Source: Pseudomonadales bacterium (GTDB lineage Bacteria > Pseudomonadota > Gammaproteobacteria > Pseudomonadales > Pseudohongiellaceae). From it: a DNA stretch of 64,000 nucleotides. The stretch covers positions 620,001-684,000 of the forward strand of contig WLWQ01000002.1 in the NCBI GenBank assembly GCA_012103535.1, read 5' to 3'. Below the pieces are notes generated by a model. That model was not told where the DNA came from. It searched no databases and was given only the letters and a program-made list of their open reading frames with translations. This document shows, one piece after another, positions 25,952-35,555 of the stretch. A program made the position numbers and the translations under genes. Each line of letters opens with the position of its first letter. Position 1 is the stretch's first letter.

Positions 25952-28900
25952 ATGAATCGAGAAAAACCAAGTCGAGTATTGCTGTTCTATTCGCTCTCTA
26001 TTTCTGGAATTTGTTGTTTAGTTTATTGCTTGTCCATTTTCTTATTTGTAAATCCTGAGATGGAAGAGTATGCCTTAATAGTTGCGCTTCCTTTCTTGGG
26101 GTTTATTGCTTTTAACGCAGCCCTGGTTTTTCGAAAGTCGCTGACACTGGATTCGTTGATTACCATTAGAAATGAAGTTGGCCTTCTTAACGAAGAGCAA
26201 TCGATTACTCTGGACAGGATTCACTACTATCTCACCTACAGTATTCTTTCCACGGTGATTTTGACGACACTTGCCGTTCATGGTGTAACGATGTGGATGG
26301 AGGACGGCGGTTTTGGTTATCTGGAAGATCCGGACAGTTGGAGTCTGTTGCTGAACAGAGGGTCATTGTTTCTATTGGTTGCCTTTATCCAGGGCAGCGT
26401 GTTTGACCAATACCTGGGCAATCTGAAAAACGATCTTTCGATTAATCGCCGCAACACAAAAATAGAGTTAGGAATATTTAAGCGACTAGCCTGGATGTTA
26501 ATTAGCCTTTCGCTCTTTTTGGGCAGTTCAATACCAATATTTTCCACGATGCGCTTCGACGGTTATATCGATGCAGCATTGCCTTCAATGGCCATCAGTA
26601 TTGAAGACAGTGAAGATCTGGCGCGAGAAATTCCGCCTCTAATTGAAATGCTGGAGAAAGAGAAGTTGCAATTTGCTCAGGCGCAAGAGGAAATCGACAG
26701 CAGTATTCTCTATTTGCAAGAACAGATTTCAAGCGGAATTTTTAATGAGGAATCTGCCGAAGAAATCGACGATCTAATTTCAGACATGCACGACAATCTT
26801 CCACTAATGGGCGCCTTTGAGCGCGGCATGGATACCCAGAATACTGTCAGCTATGCATTCATATTAATGACTCTCATCGCCGGTTTAGCAATGAGTGCAA
26901 TTTATTCCTCTGCATTCCGACAGCAGTTGAAACACATCCGCCTGAAAATTAGCGATATGTTATCGGCCAGCAACTCCGTATCGGGGCGACTCAACATTAC
27001 AGGTTTGGATGAGACAGCGGCTCTCGCTGCTGATTTTAATCTGATTCTCGATTACAACGAGGACATTAATGCCGAGCTTTTACGAGCAGATAAAGTTAAA
27101 GATACTTTTCTGGCCAATGTTTCCCACGAATTGAAGACACCACTGCATGGAATTATCGGCATTAGTGAATCTCTAACCGATGGGATAGCAGGGGAATTAC
27201 CTGATCTGGCAAACCGCAATTTGCAGCTTATTAATGCCTCGGGTCGAAGACTGACTTCGCTGGTCAATGACATACTCGATTTTTCGAAACTCCGTGAACA
27301 TGACATCGTACTGATATTAAAATCCCTGGATCTCAAGACTCTGACGGACATTGTGTTAGAGCTGTCAGAGCCGACACTTAAAAATTCAGATGTAAAATTA
27401 GTAAACAAAATTCTCGCGGACCTTTGTGCGGCAGAAGCAGATGAAAATCGATTGCAACAAATACTTCTAAACCTGGTGAGTAACGCAATCAAATTTACAG
27501 ACAAGGGTGAAATTTCCGTCAGTGCGCAAACCGTAGGTGGTGTCATCGAAATATGCGTAAGCGACAGTGGTATCGGAATTGCTGACACTAACTGCGAGTC
27601 AATCTTTCAATCTTTTGAGCAGGCCGACTCTTCCATAGCACGTGAGTACGGTGGAACCGGTCTGGGCCTTAGTATCAGTAAGAATCTGGTGGAATTACAC
27701 GGTGGCAGTTTGCGGCTGGAAAGCGATGAGGGGATTGGTTCGCGCTTCTATTTCACTGTTCCCATTAGTTCGAATGAAAAACAAAGTATTAGCCTGGTCA
27801 ATGAGCCGTTAGCACAGGCGCGAGATATGGAAGAGCCAGAGATTGAACAGCCTAACAACGGGGCAGGCTACACAATTCTTGTGGTGGATGATGAGCAGGT
27901 AAACTTGACCGTGTTATCGAATCATTTGCACATGAATGATTACCGGGTTGTGCGTGCGAAGAACGGTGAAGAAGCGATCGCCTTGTTTAATCAAGAAAAT
28001 CCGGATCTTGTTCTGCTCGACATCATGATGCCTAAAATGAGCGGTTTCGAAGTCTGTCGAAAATTACGAGAACGAGCTGCGATTAATCGTCTGCCAATAA
28101 TAATGCTCACTGCCAAAGACCAGGCCCAAGATTTGGCCGAGGGATTTTCTGCGGGGGCTAATGATTACATCAGCAAGCCTTTTACTAAAAAAGAATTGCT
28201 TTCTCGTATAAAAACCCATTTAGAACTGGCGAAAATCAATCGAGTCTATTCCGATTTTGTGCCAGCCGAGTATTTAAGTTTTCTAGGCCATGACAGTATT
28301 CTGGATGTGCGCCTGGGAGACAATATACATCGCGAAATGACTATTATGTTTGCGGATATTCGATCCTATACAACACTTTCCGAATCATTGTCGCCACAGG
28401 AAAACTTCGACTTTATCAATGAATATCTAAAAGTCATGGGTCCCTGTATTAAGAACAACAACGGTTTCGTTAATCATTACCTGGGTGATGGCTTGATGGC
28501 ACTATTTCCTGGTAGTGCAGAAGACGCAGTCCAGGCGTCTATAGAGATGTCTCGGGCATTAAAACTATTCAACAAGCGATTGCAAAAAACTGGCAAGGAG
28601 CCAATTAAGGTGGGAATCGGGCTGCACTTTGGCAAGGTAATATTTGGCATTATCGGTGATGTTTTTCGCAAGAGTGGCAATGTCATTTCCGACGATGTAA
28701 ATATTTCTTCCAGGCTTGAAGGCCTGAATAAAAGTTACGGTTCTTCCATTATTGTAAGTGAATCGGTGTTGGAAAATTTGGAAAGCACCGGTACTTACCC
28801 GGCTAATCGTTATCTGGGGCAAGTCATTGTGAAAGGCCGTAAAAACGAGGTGGCTATCTACGAGTTGTTAGAAGTCGAAGAATTGGGGGAGAGGCAGCTT

Positions 28901-29107
28901 AAACTTCAAACCCAGGATGATTTTGAAAGAGGATTGAAACAATATTTGGCAAGAGAGTTCGGTGCAGCAGCGGATCTTTTCCGCAGGGTGCTTAGCACAA
29001 ACGCCAAGGACAGTGCTGCACAGATTTACTTAAATCAATGTGTATCGAATCTCATGCAAGAACCTAGCGATGACTGGAGTGGTGCAGTTGTGGTGGCAGA
29101 AAAATAG
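25952..29107 (+). CDS. Hybrid histidine kinase - response regulator - class III nucleotide cyclase
   Basis: About 1051 residues from ATG 25952 (AAGGAA 7 bp upstream; an ATG at 25919 would add 11 residues). The N-terminal 330 residues hold about six membrane helices with a periplasmic coiled-coil-like part, a sensor of unknown ligand. Then come HisKA with VSHELKTP (His about 391), HATPase boxes NLVSNAIKF, DSGIGI and GGTGLGLS, a receiver domain VVDDEQ with phospho-acceptor LLDIMMP (about 689), and a cyclase domain with FADIRSYT (about 800) and LGDGLMALF (about 843). A helical TPR-like tail ends the chain. The design implies that phosphorylation controls cAMP or cGMP synthesis. Confidence 0.92.
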   Translation: MNREKPSRVLLFYSLSISGICCLVYCLSIFLFVNPEMEEYALIVALPFLGFIAFNAALVFRKSLTLDSLITIRNEVGLLNEEQSITLDRIHYYLTYSILSTVILTTLAVHGVTMWMEDGGFGYLEDPDSWSLLLNRGSLFLLVAFIQGSVFDQYLGNLKNDLSINRRNTKIELGIFKRLAWMLISLSLFLGSSIPIFSTMRFDGYIDAALPSMAISIEDSEDLAREIPPLIEMLEKEKLQFAQAQEEIDSSILYLQEQISSGIFNEESAEEIDDLISDMHDNLPLMGAFERGMDTQNTVSYAFILMTLIAGLAMSAIYSSAFRQQLKHIRLKISDMLSASNSVSGRLNITGLDETAALAADFNLILDYNEDINAELLRADKVKDTFLANVSHELKTPLHGIIGISESLTDGIAGELPDLANRNLQLINASGRRLTSLVNDILDFSKLREHDIVLILKSLDLKTLTDIVLELSEPTLKNSDVKLVNKILADLCAAEADENRLQQILLNLVSNAIKFTDKGEISVSAQTVGGVIEICVSDSGIGIADTNCESIFQSFEQADSSIAREYGGTGLGLSISKNLVELHGGSLRLESDEGIGSRFYFTVPISSNEKQSISLVNEPLAQARDMEEPEIEQPNNGAGYTILVVDDEQVNLTVLSNHLHMNDYRVVRAKNGEEAIALFNQENPDLVLLDIMMPKMSGFEVCRKLRERAAINRLPIIMLTAKDQAQDLAEGFSAGANDYISKPFTKKELLSRIKTHLELAKINRVYSDFVPAEYLSFLGHDSILDVRLGDNIHREMTIMFADIRSYTTLSESLSPQENFDFINEYLKVMGPCIKNNNGFVNHYLGDGLMALFPGSAEDAVQASIEMSRALKLFNKRLQKTGKEPIKVGIGLHFGKVIFGIIGDVFRKSGNVISDDVNISSRLEGLNKSYGSSIIVSESVLENLESTGTYPANRYLGQVIVKGRKNEVAIYELLEVEELGERQLKLQTQDDFERGLKQYLAREFGAAADLFRRVLSTNAKDSAAQIYLNQCVSNLMQEPSDDWSGAVVVAEK

Positions 29108-29118
29108 TGTTTTTAGGT

Positions 29119-29973
29119 TTATGGGTTAGTTTCTATTACCCGATCGAAGGGTCGCAGTACTTCCTGTGGTCGGTATGCTTGGCGTGTTCGTAAATTAAAT
29201 TCATCACCGGGTTCTAAAAAATAAAATTGGCCGCCGGAATCGAGGATATGATCGTGATCGTAGATCACAGCATAACTCTGTCCGATGACTTCAAATAGAT
29301 CGCCTTGAACAACGATCGCGGTATCTTCATCCAAACCTATTCCCAATAGCTCCGGTTTGGCGTTAATAATCTCTAGCAAATCGAATTGACGATTGCGTCG
29401 GAGTAAATGCTGATCGATTGCGATATTTTGAATGAAGCCAAATCCTTCTTCGTGGTCTCCCATCATGATGGTATTGCCGCCAGAATCACCGCGAGCGAGA
29501 TAAGATCCCAGGATCGTCGCGCCAGCGGAAGAACCACCGATGACCCCGTCTCTTTCCAGTAAGTCCGTTAGTGCGTCATGCACCTTCGTATTCAAATAGG
29601 AATCTGCCAGGCGCCATTGACGACCACCGGGAAACCAAACTCCTTGCGCATTACGAATTGGTGCCGCAAATGCATCGGTGTCAGCAACTTCAGGATCGTA
29701 GGTGTGGATCAGGGTCAGATTGGTGAAACCGGCTTGTTTGAACTGTTGTAATCCTTCCCAATACTGATTGTATGTTTCCGCACCACCGGCGGTAGGAATG
29801 ACGACGATGGGTGCGTCATGACCGCCAGCCAATTCGGCAAAACGATGCAGGATGTCCGCGTCGCGCAGGCCACCGCCTACCACCACCAGTGAACCTCGCA
29901 TCGGTCCGGTGGTTTGAGCGACACTGTTAACACTGCAGAGGAGTAAAAAGAGTAACAACAAATATTTCATCAC
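29119..29973 (-). CDS. Cyanophycinase-like S51 peptidase (exported)
   Basis: 284 residues with a signal peptide ending NSVAQ. VVVGGGLRDADI and VVIPTAGG start the fold; the nucleophile elbow is IGGSSAGATIL with Ser near 149, and GIGLDEDTAIVV follows. This matches the S51 family, serine exopeptidases including cyanophycinases (cleaving arginine-aspartate polymers) and alpha-aspartyl dipeptidase. No cyanophycin synthetase is nearby, so the exported enzyme probably scavenges external peptide or polymer. It is divergent from the DUF418 gene. Confidence 0.87.
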   Translation of the reverse strand: MMKYLLLLFLLLCSVNSVAQTTGPMRGSLVVVGGGLRDADILHRFAELAGGHDAPIVVIPTAGGAETYNQYWEGLQQFKQAGFTNLTLIHTYDPEVADTDAFAAPIRNAQGVWFPGGRQWRLADSYLNTKVHDALTDLLERDGVIGGSSAGATILGSYLARGDSGGNTIMMGDHEEGFGFIQNIAIDQHLLRRNRQFDLLEIINAKPELLGIGLDEDTAIVVQGDLFEVIGQSYAVIYDHDHILDSGGQFYFLEPGDEFNLRTRQAYRPQEVLRPFDRVIETNP

Positions 29974-30139
29974 AAGGGCCCCGCCCGCTATTCATCGTTG
30001 AATTACTTACGTCACATTGCATTCAATCATAATCACAACAAATGCTGCAGTCTAGGATGCTGCAATAATCGCTATGGTGAGATTAAAGTAGTAGTATCAA
30101 AACTTGTTAACATTTCCTTAATACTCAGATTCTATCGCC

Positions 30140-31468
30140 ATGGTTGATACTACTTATTCCGAAACTCAAGAAGACGCCGTAACGTCTGGACCTGTTACTG
30201 GCAAGCAGAGAATCCGCTCTATCGACACCCTGCGTGGAGTGGCCTTGCTGGGCATACTGTTGCTTAACATAATTGCCTTTGCGAATCCCTTTGCAGCCTA
30301 CTTTAATCCGACCGTAGACGGAGCAGATTCAGGCATCAATCTGGCCGTGGCGCTAACAGTAGATATCTGGTTCGAAGGGGCTTTTCGCACCATCTTTTCT
30401 ATGCTGTTTGGTGCTGGTCTTTTAATTTTTATCGCTAAGCCTGGAGTTGACGAAAGTGTCACTAGGGCCCTCTATTATCGACGCACCTGGTTGCTGGTTT
30501 GCTTCGGGCTCTTTAACGCTTACATACTGGTGTGGGCCGGCGATATTCTCTATGCCTATGGCATGACTGGATTGCTGCTTTATTTTTTCCGGGATTTTCC
30601 CGCCAAGCGTCTTGCTCAATTCGCTGCGCTAATTTTTCTACTACTGGGATTACTTCATACTGGATTGCACTTCAGCGCGAGTTCGCTTTATGGTGCCTAT
30701 GAAGAAGTTGCTGCTCTACCTGAAGGCACGGTGTTAACAGAAGAACAACAACAGGTGTTGAACAATTGGGATGGGTTTCAACAACAACAATTCTCAGCTC
30801 CAGAGCAAATCGCTGCTGAAATGGACGCACGGCAAGGTGGCTACGTTAGTAACTTTGTAGTTACTGCGGAAAACAATATTGCCCTGCAGACTTTTGTTTT
30901 CCTGATTAACAATTTGTGGGACGTTGGTGCAATGATGCTCCTGGGCATGGCCTTTATGAAATGGAAAATATTCGATGCCTCCCGCAGCATGAGTTTCTAT
31001 CTAAAAATGACTGCATTCGGATTTGGTGTAGGACTCCTGGTTAACACCTGGGAAGCTGTAACTTTTGCCAGCAGCGGCTTTGCTCCACAATGGGTTGCAA
31101 CTGCACGACCCACCTATGATATTGGTCGCCTTGCCATGGCCATGGGCTACATCGGCCTGGTGATGACAATTTGTAAGCTGGGAGTATTGTCCTGGTTACG
31201 TCATGCCCTGGCTTGCGTCGGTCAAATGGCCTTAACCAACTATCTTTCACAATCATTGATTTGCAATGTCATTTTTATGGGCTTCGGTTTTGGCCTGTTT
31301 GCGCAATTAGAAAGACTCGAGATTTATTACGTCGTTTTCGGCGTCTGGATTTTTCAGCTCATATTCAGTGTTATATGGTTAAAACATTATCGCTTTGGTC
31401 CGGCGGAATGGTTGTGGCGCAGTCTTACCTATAAAAAGAAGCAATCACTAAAACTACAAGACGCTTAA
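30140..31468 (+). CDS. DUF418 membrane protein
   Basis: 442 residues with about nine or ten hydrophobic segments. The N-terminal RIRSIDTLRGVALLGILLLNI is the DUF418/DUF1624 family signature, and the C-terminal LMTNYLSQS-type ALTNYLSQSLICN and GPAEWLWRSLTY are typical DUF418 endings. The family resembles acyltransferase-3-like membrane proteins, but function is not established. A crotonase gene follows 9 bp later. Confidence 0.9.
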   Translation: MVDTTYSETQEDAVTSGPVTGKQRIRSIDTLRGVALLGILLLNIIAFANPFAAYFNPTVDGADSGINLAVALTVDIWFEGAFRTIFSMLFGAGLLIFIAKPGVDESVTRALYYRRTWLLVCFGLFNAYILVWAGDILYAYGMTGLLLYFFRDFPAKRLAQFAALIFLLLGLLHTGLHFSASSLYGAYEEVAALPEGTVLTEEQQQVLNNWDGFQQQQFSAPEQIAAEMDARQGGYVSNFVVTAENNIALQTFVFLINNLWDVGAMMLLGMAFMKWKIFDASRSMSFYLKMTAFGFGVGLLVNTWEAVTFASSGFAPQWVATARPTYDIGRLAMAMGYIGLVMTICKLGVLSWLRHALACVGQMALTNYLSQSLICNVIFMGFGFGLFAQLERLEIYYVVFGVWIFQLIFSVIWLKHYRFGPAEWLWRSLTYKKKQSLKLQDA

Positions 31469-31477
31469 TTTCATTCC

Positions 31478-32257
31478 ATGAGTTTTAAATTTCTCACTTT
31501 AGAGCGAGACGGGCAGATTGCGCATATCACTTTGAGCAGAGCTGATTGCGGCAATGCACTTAGCCTGGCATTGATGCGAGAAATCACCGAAGCCGCCAAC
31601 TCATTCAAATATGACACTGAAACTCGGGTAGTAATTTTTCGCGGTGAAGGAAAGCACTTTTGCGTAGGAGCCGACCTGAAAGATGAAGAACGCTGGAAGG
31701 CTGGGGAAGATGGCGACCTGCTGACGAAAACCAGGCTCACCCAGGTTGGTCGTGATCTTATTGAAAGCATTCTTGGAATCAATCAAATAACTATCGCGGC
31801 GGTGCAAGGTGCTGCCGCCGGTGGTGGGGCCTGTATTCCCACTGCCTGTGATTTTCGTATAGGCACAGATAACTGCATTATTGGTTATCCCGAAGTAAAG
31901 CTGGGCATGAATCTGAGTTGGGGTGCGTTGCCTCTCTGCTATAACCTGGTTGGGCCTGCAGTCTCGAAGCGGCTGGTCATAGGTGGTGAGCTGGAGCAAG
32001 CACAAGACCTTTTGAGTTGGGGTTTTCTGGATGAAATTGTTGCAGAAGGAGAACTGGAGTCACGAGCTCTGGAGATGGCAAAATTTTATGCCAGCAGGCC
32101 TCCCTTGGCAGCGCAAATGATTAAGCGGGGCATCAATGCAATTCAAATGTCCACTGCGGCAGTAATGCACATGGATGGTGATCAAAATGCCCTGGCTACA
32201 TTGAGCGATGACATTAAACATGCACGTGAAGCGTTTTTGAACAAAGTAAAGAATTAA
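31478..32257 (+). CDS. Enoyl-CoA hydratase/isomerase (crotonase) family protein
   Basis: 259 residues. The oxyanion-hole motifs HFCVGADLKDE (about residue 63) and AVQGAAAGGGACIPTACD (about 108) are present, and the second catalytic glutamate is kept in YPEVKLGM. The first catalytic glutamate of hydratases (the E of GGG-C-E-L in rat mitochondrial enzyme) is replaced by Cys in GGGACIP. This makes simple hydratase activity less likely; isomerase or another crotonase reaction is possible. It closely follows the DUF418 gene. Confidence 0.85.
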   Translation: MSFKFLTLERDGQIAHITLSRADCGNALSLALMREITEAANSFKYDTETRVVIFRGEGKHFCVGADLKDEERWKAGEDGDLLTKTRLTQVGRDLIESILGINQITIAAVQGAAAGGGACIPTACDFRIGTDNCIIGYPEVKLGMNLSWGALPLCYNLVGPAVSKRLVIGGELEQAQDLLSWGFLDEIVAEGELESRALEMAKFYASRPPLAAQMIKRGINAIQMSTAAVMHMDGDQNALATLSDDIKHAREAFLNKVKN

Positions 32258-32431
32258 AAGTAGACTATTCTCTGCTATCCGAGTTGTCAGCGGAAATTCA
32301 AAGCAGTACCATGCACGCCGGTTCCAGCTCGTAGCACGCTTCCAATTTCCATAACATCACGATTTCGCTCGCTGAAACTATCACTCCATTTCGAATTCCA
32401 TGTTGCAGACAGCGACATTGGGTTGTGAGCC

Positions 32432-33811
32432 ATGCTGTTAGATCGATTACATTTCAATAAAAACACTCTGCTCGAGCTAGTGAAGATCGCACTGCCTATG
32501 GTGGTGTCACAAGGCACCTTTGCCGTGATGATCTTCACCGATCGCTATTTTATGTCGCAGATCGATCCCACTCATATGGCCGCTGCACTTGGAGGTGGTG
32601 TCGCCACCTTTTTCTCGTTTTGTTTTTTCTCCGGTCTGTTCTCCTATGCCAATGCGCTTGCCGCGCAATATTTGGGTGCAGGGGAGTTAAACAAATGTTC
32701 CAAAGTGGTTACCCAGGGCATCATCATGACGGTGATGTGTTCGCCATTGCTGGTGATCATTGCTTATTTCGTCTCGGGAATCTTTGCTGGCATGGGGCAC
32801 GATCCGGTGCAGGTGGAATTGGAGCGCTCCTACTACATCATATTAATGATGGGTGTAGTCATCACTCTCGCCAAGATTTGTGTTTCTTCCTATTTTGCCG
32901 GAATCGGCAGAACTTATATCGTGATGGTGTGCGATGTCTGTGGCTTGATTCTTAATGTGCCACTTAGTTACGTCATGGTGTTTGGTAAACTTGGATTACC
33001 TGAATTGGGAATTGTTGGCGCGGGTATCTCAACTGTTATTGCCACGCTGTTTGCATTCCTGCTTTTTATCTTCTTCTACTTAAGGAAGGAGCATCGAGAA
33101 AAATTTCGGGTCATGGAGTCGTTCAAGTTTGATCCGGGAATCTTCCGCCGTTTCCTGCGCTTGGGCTTTCCTTCCGGTATGGAGTTGTTTCTTAACGTAG
33201 CTGCATTCAATTTATTTCTGCTCATGTTCCAGGGCTACGGTGTCGCAGAAGGTGCATCTGCTGCCATCGTGTTTAATTGGGACATGCTTTCCTTCGTGCC
33301 CATGATTGGTCTCAATATTGGCGTAATTAGTTTGATCGGCCGGTTTGTTGGGGCTGGTGACATGGAGCGTACCAATGAAGTCATCTCTGCCGGCTTCATG
33401 ATCGGGATTATCTACTCGGCAATACTGGCGACCATCTATATCAGTCTGCGCTTTCCATTAGTGGAAGTTTTCGCACCGCCGACGGGAGATTTTTCTGAGA
33501 TACGTGAGTTATCCGCCTTTATGATGATTGGTCTATCCAGTTATGCCATGGCCGATGCCATTATTCTGGTATCGGGAGGCGTGCTGCGGGGAGCCGGCGA
33601 CACCCGTTGGCTGATGTATGCATCGGTAATCCTGCATTGGGCAATGCTGGTGGCGCAGTACTACATCATCCTGGTTTGGCAATACGGTCCTCGGGTATCC
33701 TGGCTAACCTTTTGCGCACTAATTTTCGCCATAGCTGTAGTGTATGTCTGGCGCTTGCGCAGCGGCATTTGGCGAGATCCAGAACGTATCAGACTGGTAA
33801 TGGTAGAGTAG
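32432..33811 (+). CDS. MATE-family multidrug/Na+ antiporter
   Basis: 459 residues with twelve hydrophobic segments in two related halves, starting with ALPMVVSQGTFAVMIFTDRYFMSQ and containing GAGISTVIAT and a later GFPSGMELFLN, all MATE-family patterns. MATE transporters export cationic compounds using Na+ or H+ gradients. It is transcribed alone; the 174 bp upstream hold no gene. Confidence 0.9.
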   Translation: MLLDRLHFNKNTLLELVKIALPMVVSQGTFAVMIFTDRYFMSQIDPTHMAAALGGGVATFFSFCFFSGLFSYANALAAQYLGAGELNKCSKVVTQGIIMTVMCSPLLVIIAYFVSGIFAGMGHDPVQVELERSYYIILMMGVVITLAKICVSSYFAGIGRTYIVMVCDVCGLILNVPLSYVMVFGKLGLPELGIVGAGISTVIATLFAFLLFIFFYLRKEHREKFRVMESFKFDPGIFRRFLRLGFPSGMELFLNVAAFNLFLLMFQGYGVAEGASAAIVFNWDMLSFVPMIGLNIGVISLIGRFVGAGDMERTNEVISAGFMIGIIYSAILATIYISLRFPLVEVFAPPTGDFSEIRELSAFMMIGLSSYAMADAIILVSGGVLRGAGDTRWLMYASVILHWAMLVAQYYIILVWQYGPRVSWLTFCALIFAIAVVYVWRLRSGIWRDPERIRLVMVE

Positions 33812-33915
33812 CTACGTGCTTATAGTTGCAGAGTCTCCCCATAGAAGTTAGCCTCTCTAGACTGCCCTGAGTTCCAATCTCTAGATCCCTGTGAGCTCCA
33901 AAAAGAGAGTGCATT

Positions 33916-35127
33916 ATGAAAAAATATCGAATTAGTTTTACGACCTGCGCTATTGCCCTGGGTGTAATTTTATTTGGTGGTACCGCGGTTCTTTCTCAAT
34001 CCCAGTATCCGGCCAATTTACTCGAGCAAAAAGGCAGCTTTTCCGCTGGCGCAGCTCGTGCTTTGGGCCAGCCTTTTCGTGGCGTGGCTACCTCTGACGG
34101 CATCATTGAAGGCCTGTTCCCAGTTAAGACTACTGGGGTATCTACCGTGCCGATTCGACAGGCCGCTGATGAATTTCTGGCGACCCTGAGCACCGCTGAT
34201 TTATCCCGCACTCATTTCGCCATAAATGATCCGGAATGGCGCGACTGGTCAAACGTGGATGTAGGCATTTTCCCCCGTCGTGGCATGAGTCTGGAAGATA
34301 TGAATGACACGCAGAAAGAAGCGGCCTGGAATTTGTTAAGTGTGGCGCTAAGTGCCGAAGGCCTGGAACAAACTCAGAACATAATGAAAACTGAACAAAC
34401 TCTGTTCGAAATTAATGGTGAGCCTATTCGCTATGGGACTGAAAAATTCTATTTCACCATGATGGGAATTCCTTCTGCCGATGGTCCCTGGGGATTTCAG
34501 TTAGATGGACATCACCTGATTGTTAATTATTTCGTTTTAGGAGATCAGGTTGTCATGACGCCAGCTTTCTGGGGTGGCGAACCCGTCTATGCCGATTCGG
34601 GAATGTACGAAGGCAACCACATCTTGCAGGAAGAGCAGAACACTGGCTTGGAATTGATGCAATCACTGAGTCGATCTCAGCAGGCGGTAGCAACTATCGA
34701 TCCAGACAAAGTACGGAACAACCAGATAGCGGCGGCGAACCAGGACAATCTAACTCTCGATTACGAAGGCATTAAAGGCAGCGAGTTAGACAGCCAACAA
34801 AAACTAAATTTGCTAAACGTTATTCGTTCCTTCGTGGGTGCGCTAAGGGATCCCCACGCTGCAGTAACCATGGATGAAATTGGTCAACATATCGATGACA
34901 CTTATTTCGCCTGGGTTGGTGGCTCTGATGATGACGCAATCTTCTACTATCGTGTGCATAGTCCGGTAGTGTTAATAGAATTCGATCATCAAGGACCCGT
35001 TGGTACTGTTAATAAGAATCAGCCAGGTGTACCAACCCGCGATCACATTCATACTATTATCAGAACGCCGAATGGCAACGACTACGGCAAGGATTTACTG
35101 GCACAACACTTGGCGGAGTCGCACTAA
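33916..35127 (+). CDS. Exported DUF3500 protein
   Basis: 403 residues with a signal peptide ending VLSQS. The DUF3500 core is clear: FPRRGMSLEDMNDTQKEAAWNLL, YFTMMGIPSADGPWGFQLDGHHL, and the LIEFDHQGPVGT / RDHIHTIIRTPNGNDYG ending with several histidines. The histidine clusters suggest a metal site, but no activity is known. A GAGAG site precedes ATG 33916. Confidence 0.9.
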   Translation: MKKYRISFTTCAIALGVILFGGTAVLSQSQYPANLLEQKGSFSAGAARALGQPFRGVATSDGIIEGLFPVKTTGVSTVPIRQAADEFLATLSTADLSRTHFAINDPEWRDWSNVDVGIFPRRGMSLEDMNDTQKEAAWNLLSVALSAEGLEQTQNIMKTEQTLFEINGEPIRYGTEKFYFTMMGIPSADGPWGFQLDGHHLIVNYFVLGDQVVMTPAFWGGEPVYADSGMYEGNHILQEEQNTGLELMQSLSRSQQAVATIDPDKVRNNQIAAANQDNLTLDYEGIKGSELDSQQKLNLLNVIRSFVGALRDPHAAVTMDEIGQHIDDTYFAWVGGSDDDAIFYYRVHSPVVLIEFDHQGPVGTVNKNQPGVPTRDHIHTIIRTPNGNDYGKDLLAQHLAESH

Positions 35128-35153
35128 TTTAACGCGGGAGCTGTGAATTAATA

Positions 35154-35525
35154 ATGGCGGTTTCTTATTCGTTCGAGAAATCATTTTTTATACTGTGTGG
35201 AGTGGATGAATACACTACGGTCGATCTGAAGGAAAAACTAGAAGATGCAATCGCCGATCCGCAGTTTCCAGACGATGCCATGTTCATTCTCGATGTAACA
35301 GCTTCAAAATCACTGAGTGAGCGATCGAATCCTGATGTGGAAGACATGGCGGCGTTTCTCAGCTCGCGTAGCGATCGATATGGAAACTCTTGTGCCATTG
35401 TCGCAAAGCGGCCTCTGCACTACGGCTTAATGCGAATGGGATCTGCTATCGCAGAATTTCATGGAATGCGCACAGCAGTTTTCGAAACTTTGGAAGAGGC
35501 TAAGACTTGGTTCGAATTCGAATAG
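35154..35525 (+). CDS. STAS/SpoIIAA-like small protein, copy 2
   Basis: 123 residues with the same order of strands and helices as the protein at 12756-13118: AVSYSFEKSFFILCG, helix DLKEKLEDAIA, strand AMFILDVTASKSLS, helix DMAAFLSSRS, strand CAIVAKRPLHYGLMRM and helix LEEAKTWFEFE. The match is at fold level with modest identity. It lies 26 bp after the DUF3500 gene and may be co-transcribed with it. Confidence 0.6.
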   Translation: MAVSYSFEKSFFILCGVDEYTTVDLKEKLEDAIADPQFPDDAMFILDVTASKSLSERSNPDVEDMAAFLSSRSDRYGNSCAIVAKRPLHYGLMRMGSAIAEFHGMRTAVFETLEEAKTWFEFE

Positions 35526-35555
35526 AATCAACTTAATTTATAAAAAAAGTATCTT

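Noticed and set aside
27052..27588. Long minus-strand open frame inside the hybrid kinase gene
   Set aside because: It mirrors a well-supported coding region, has no ribosome site and no recognisable motif.
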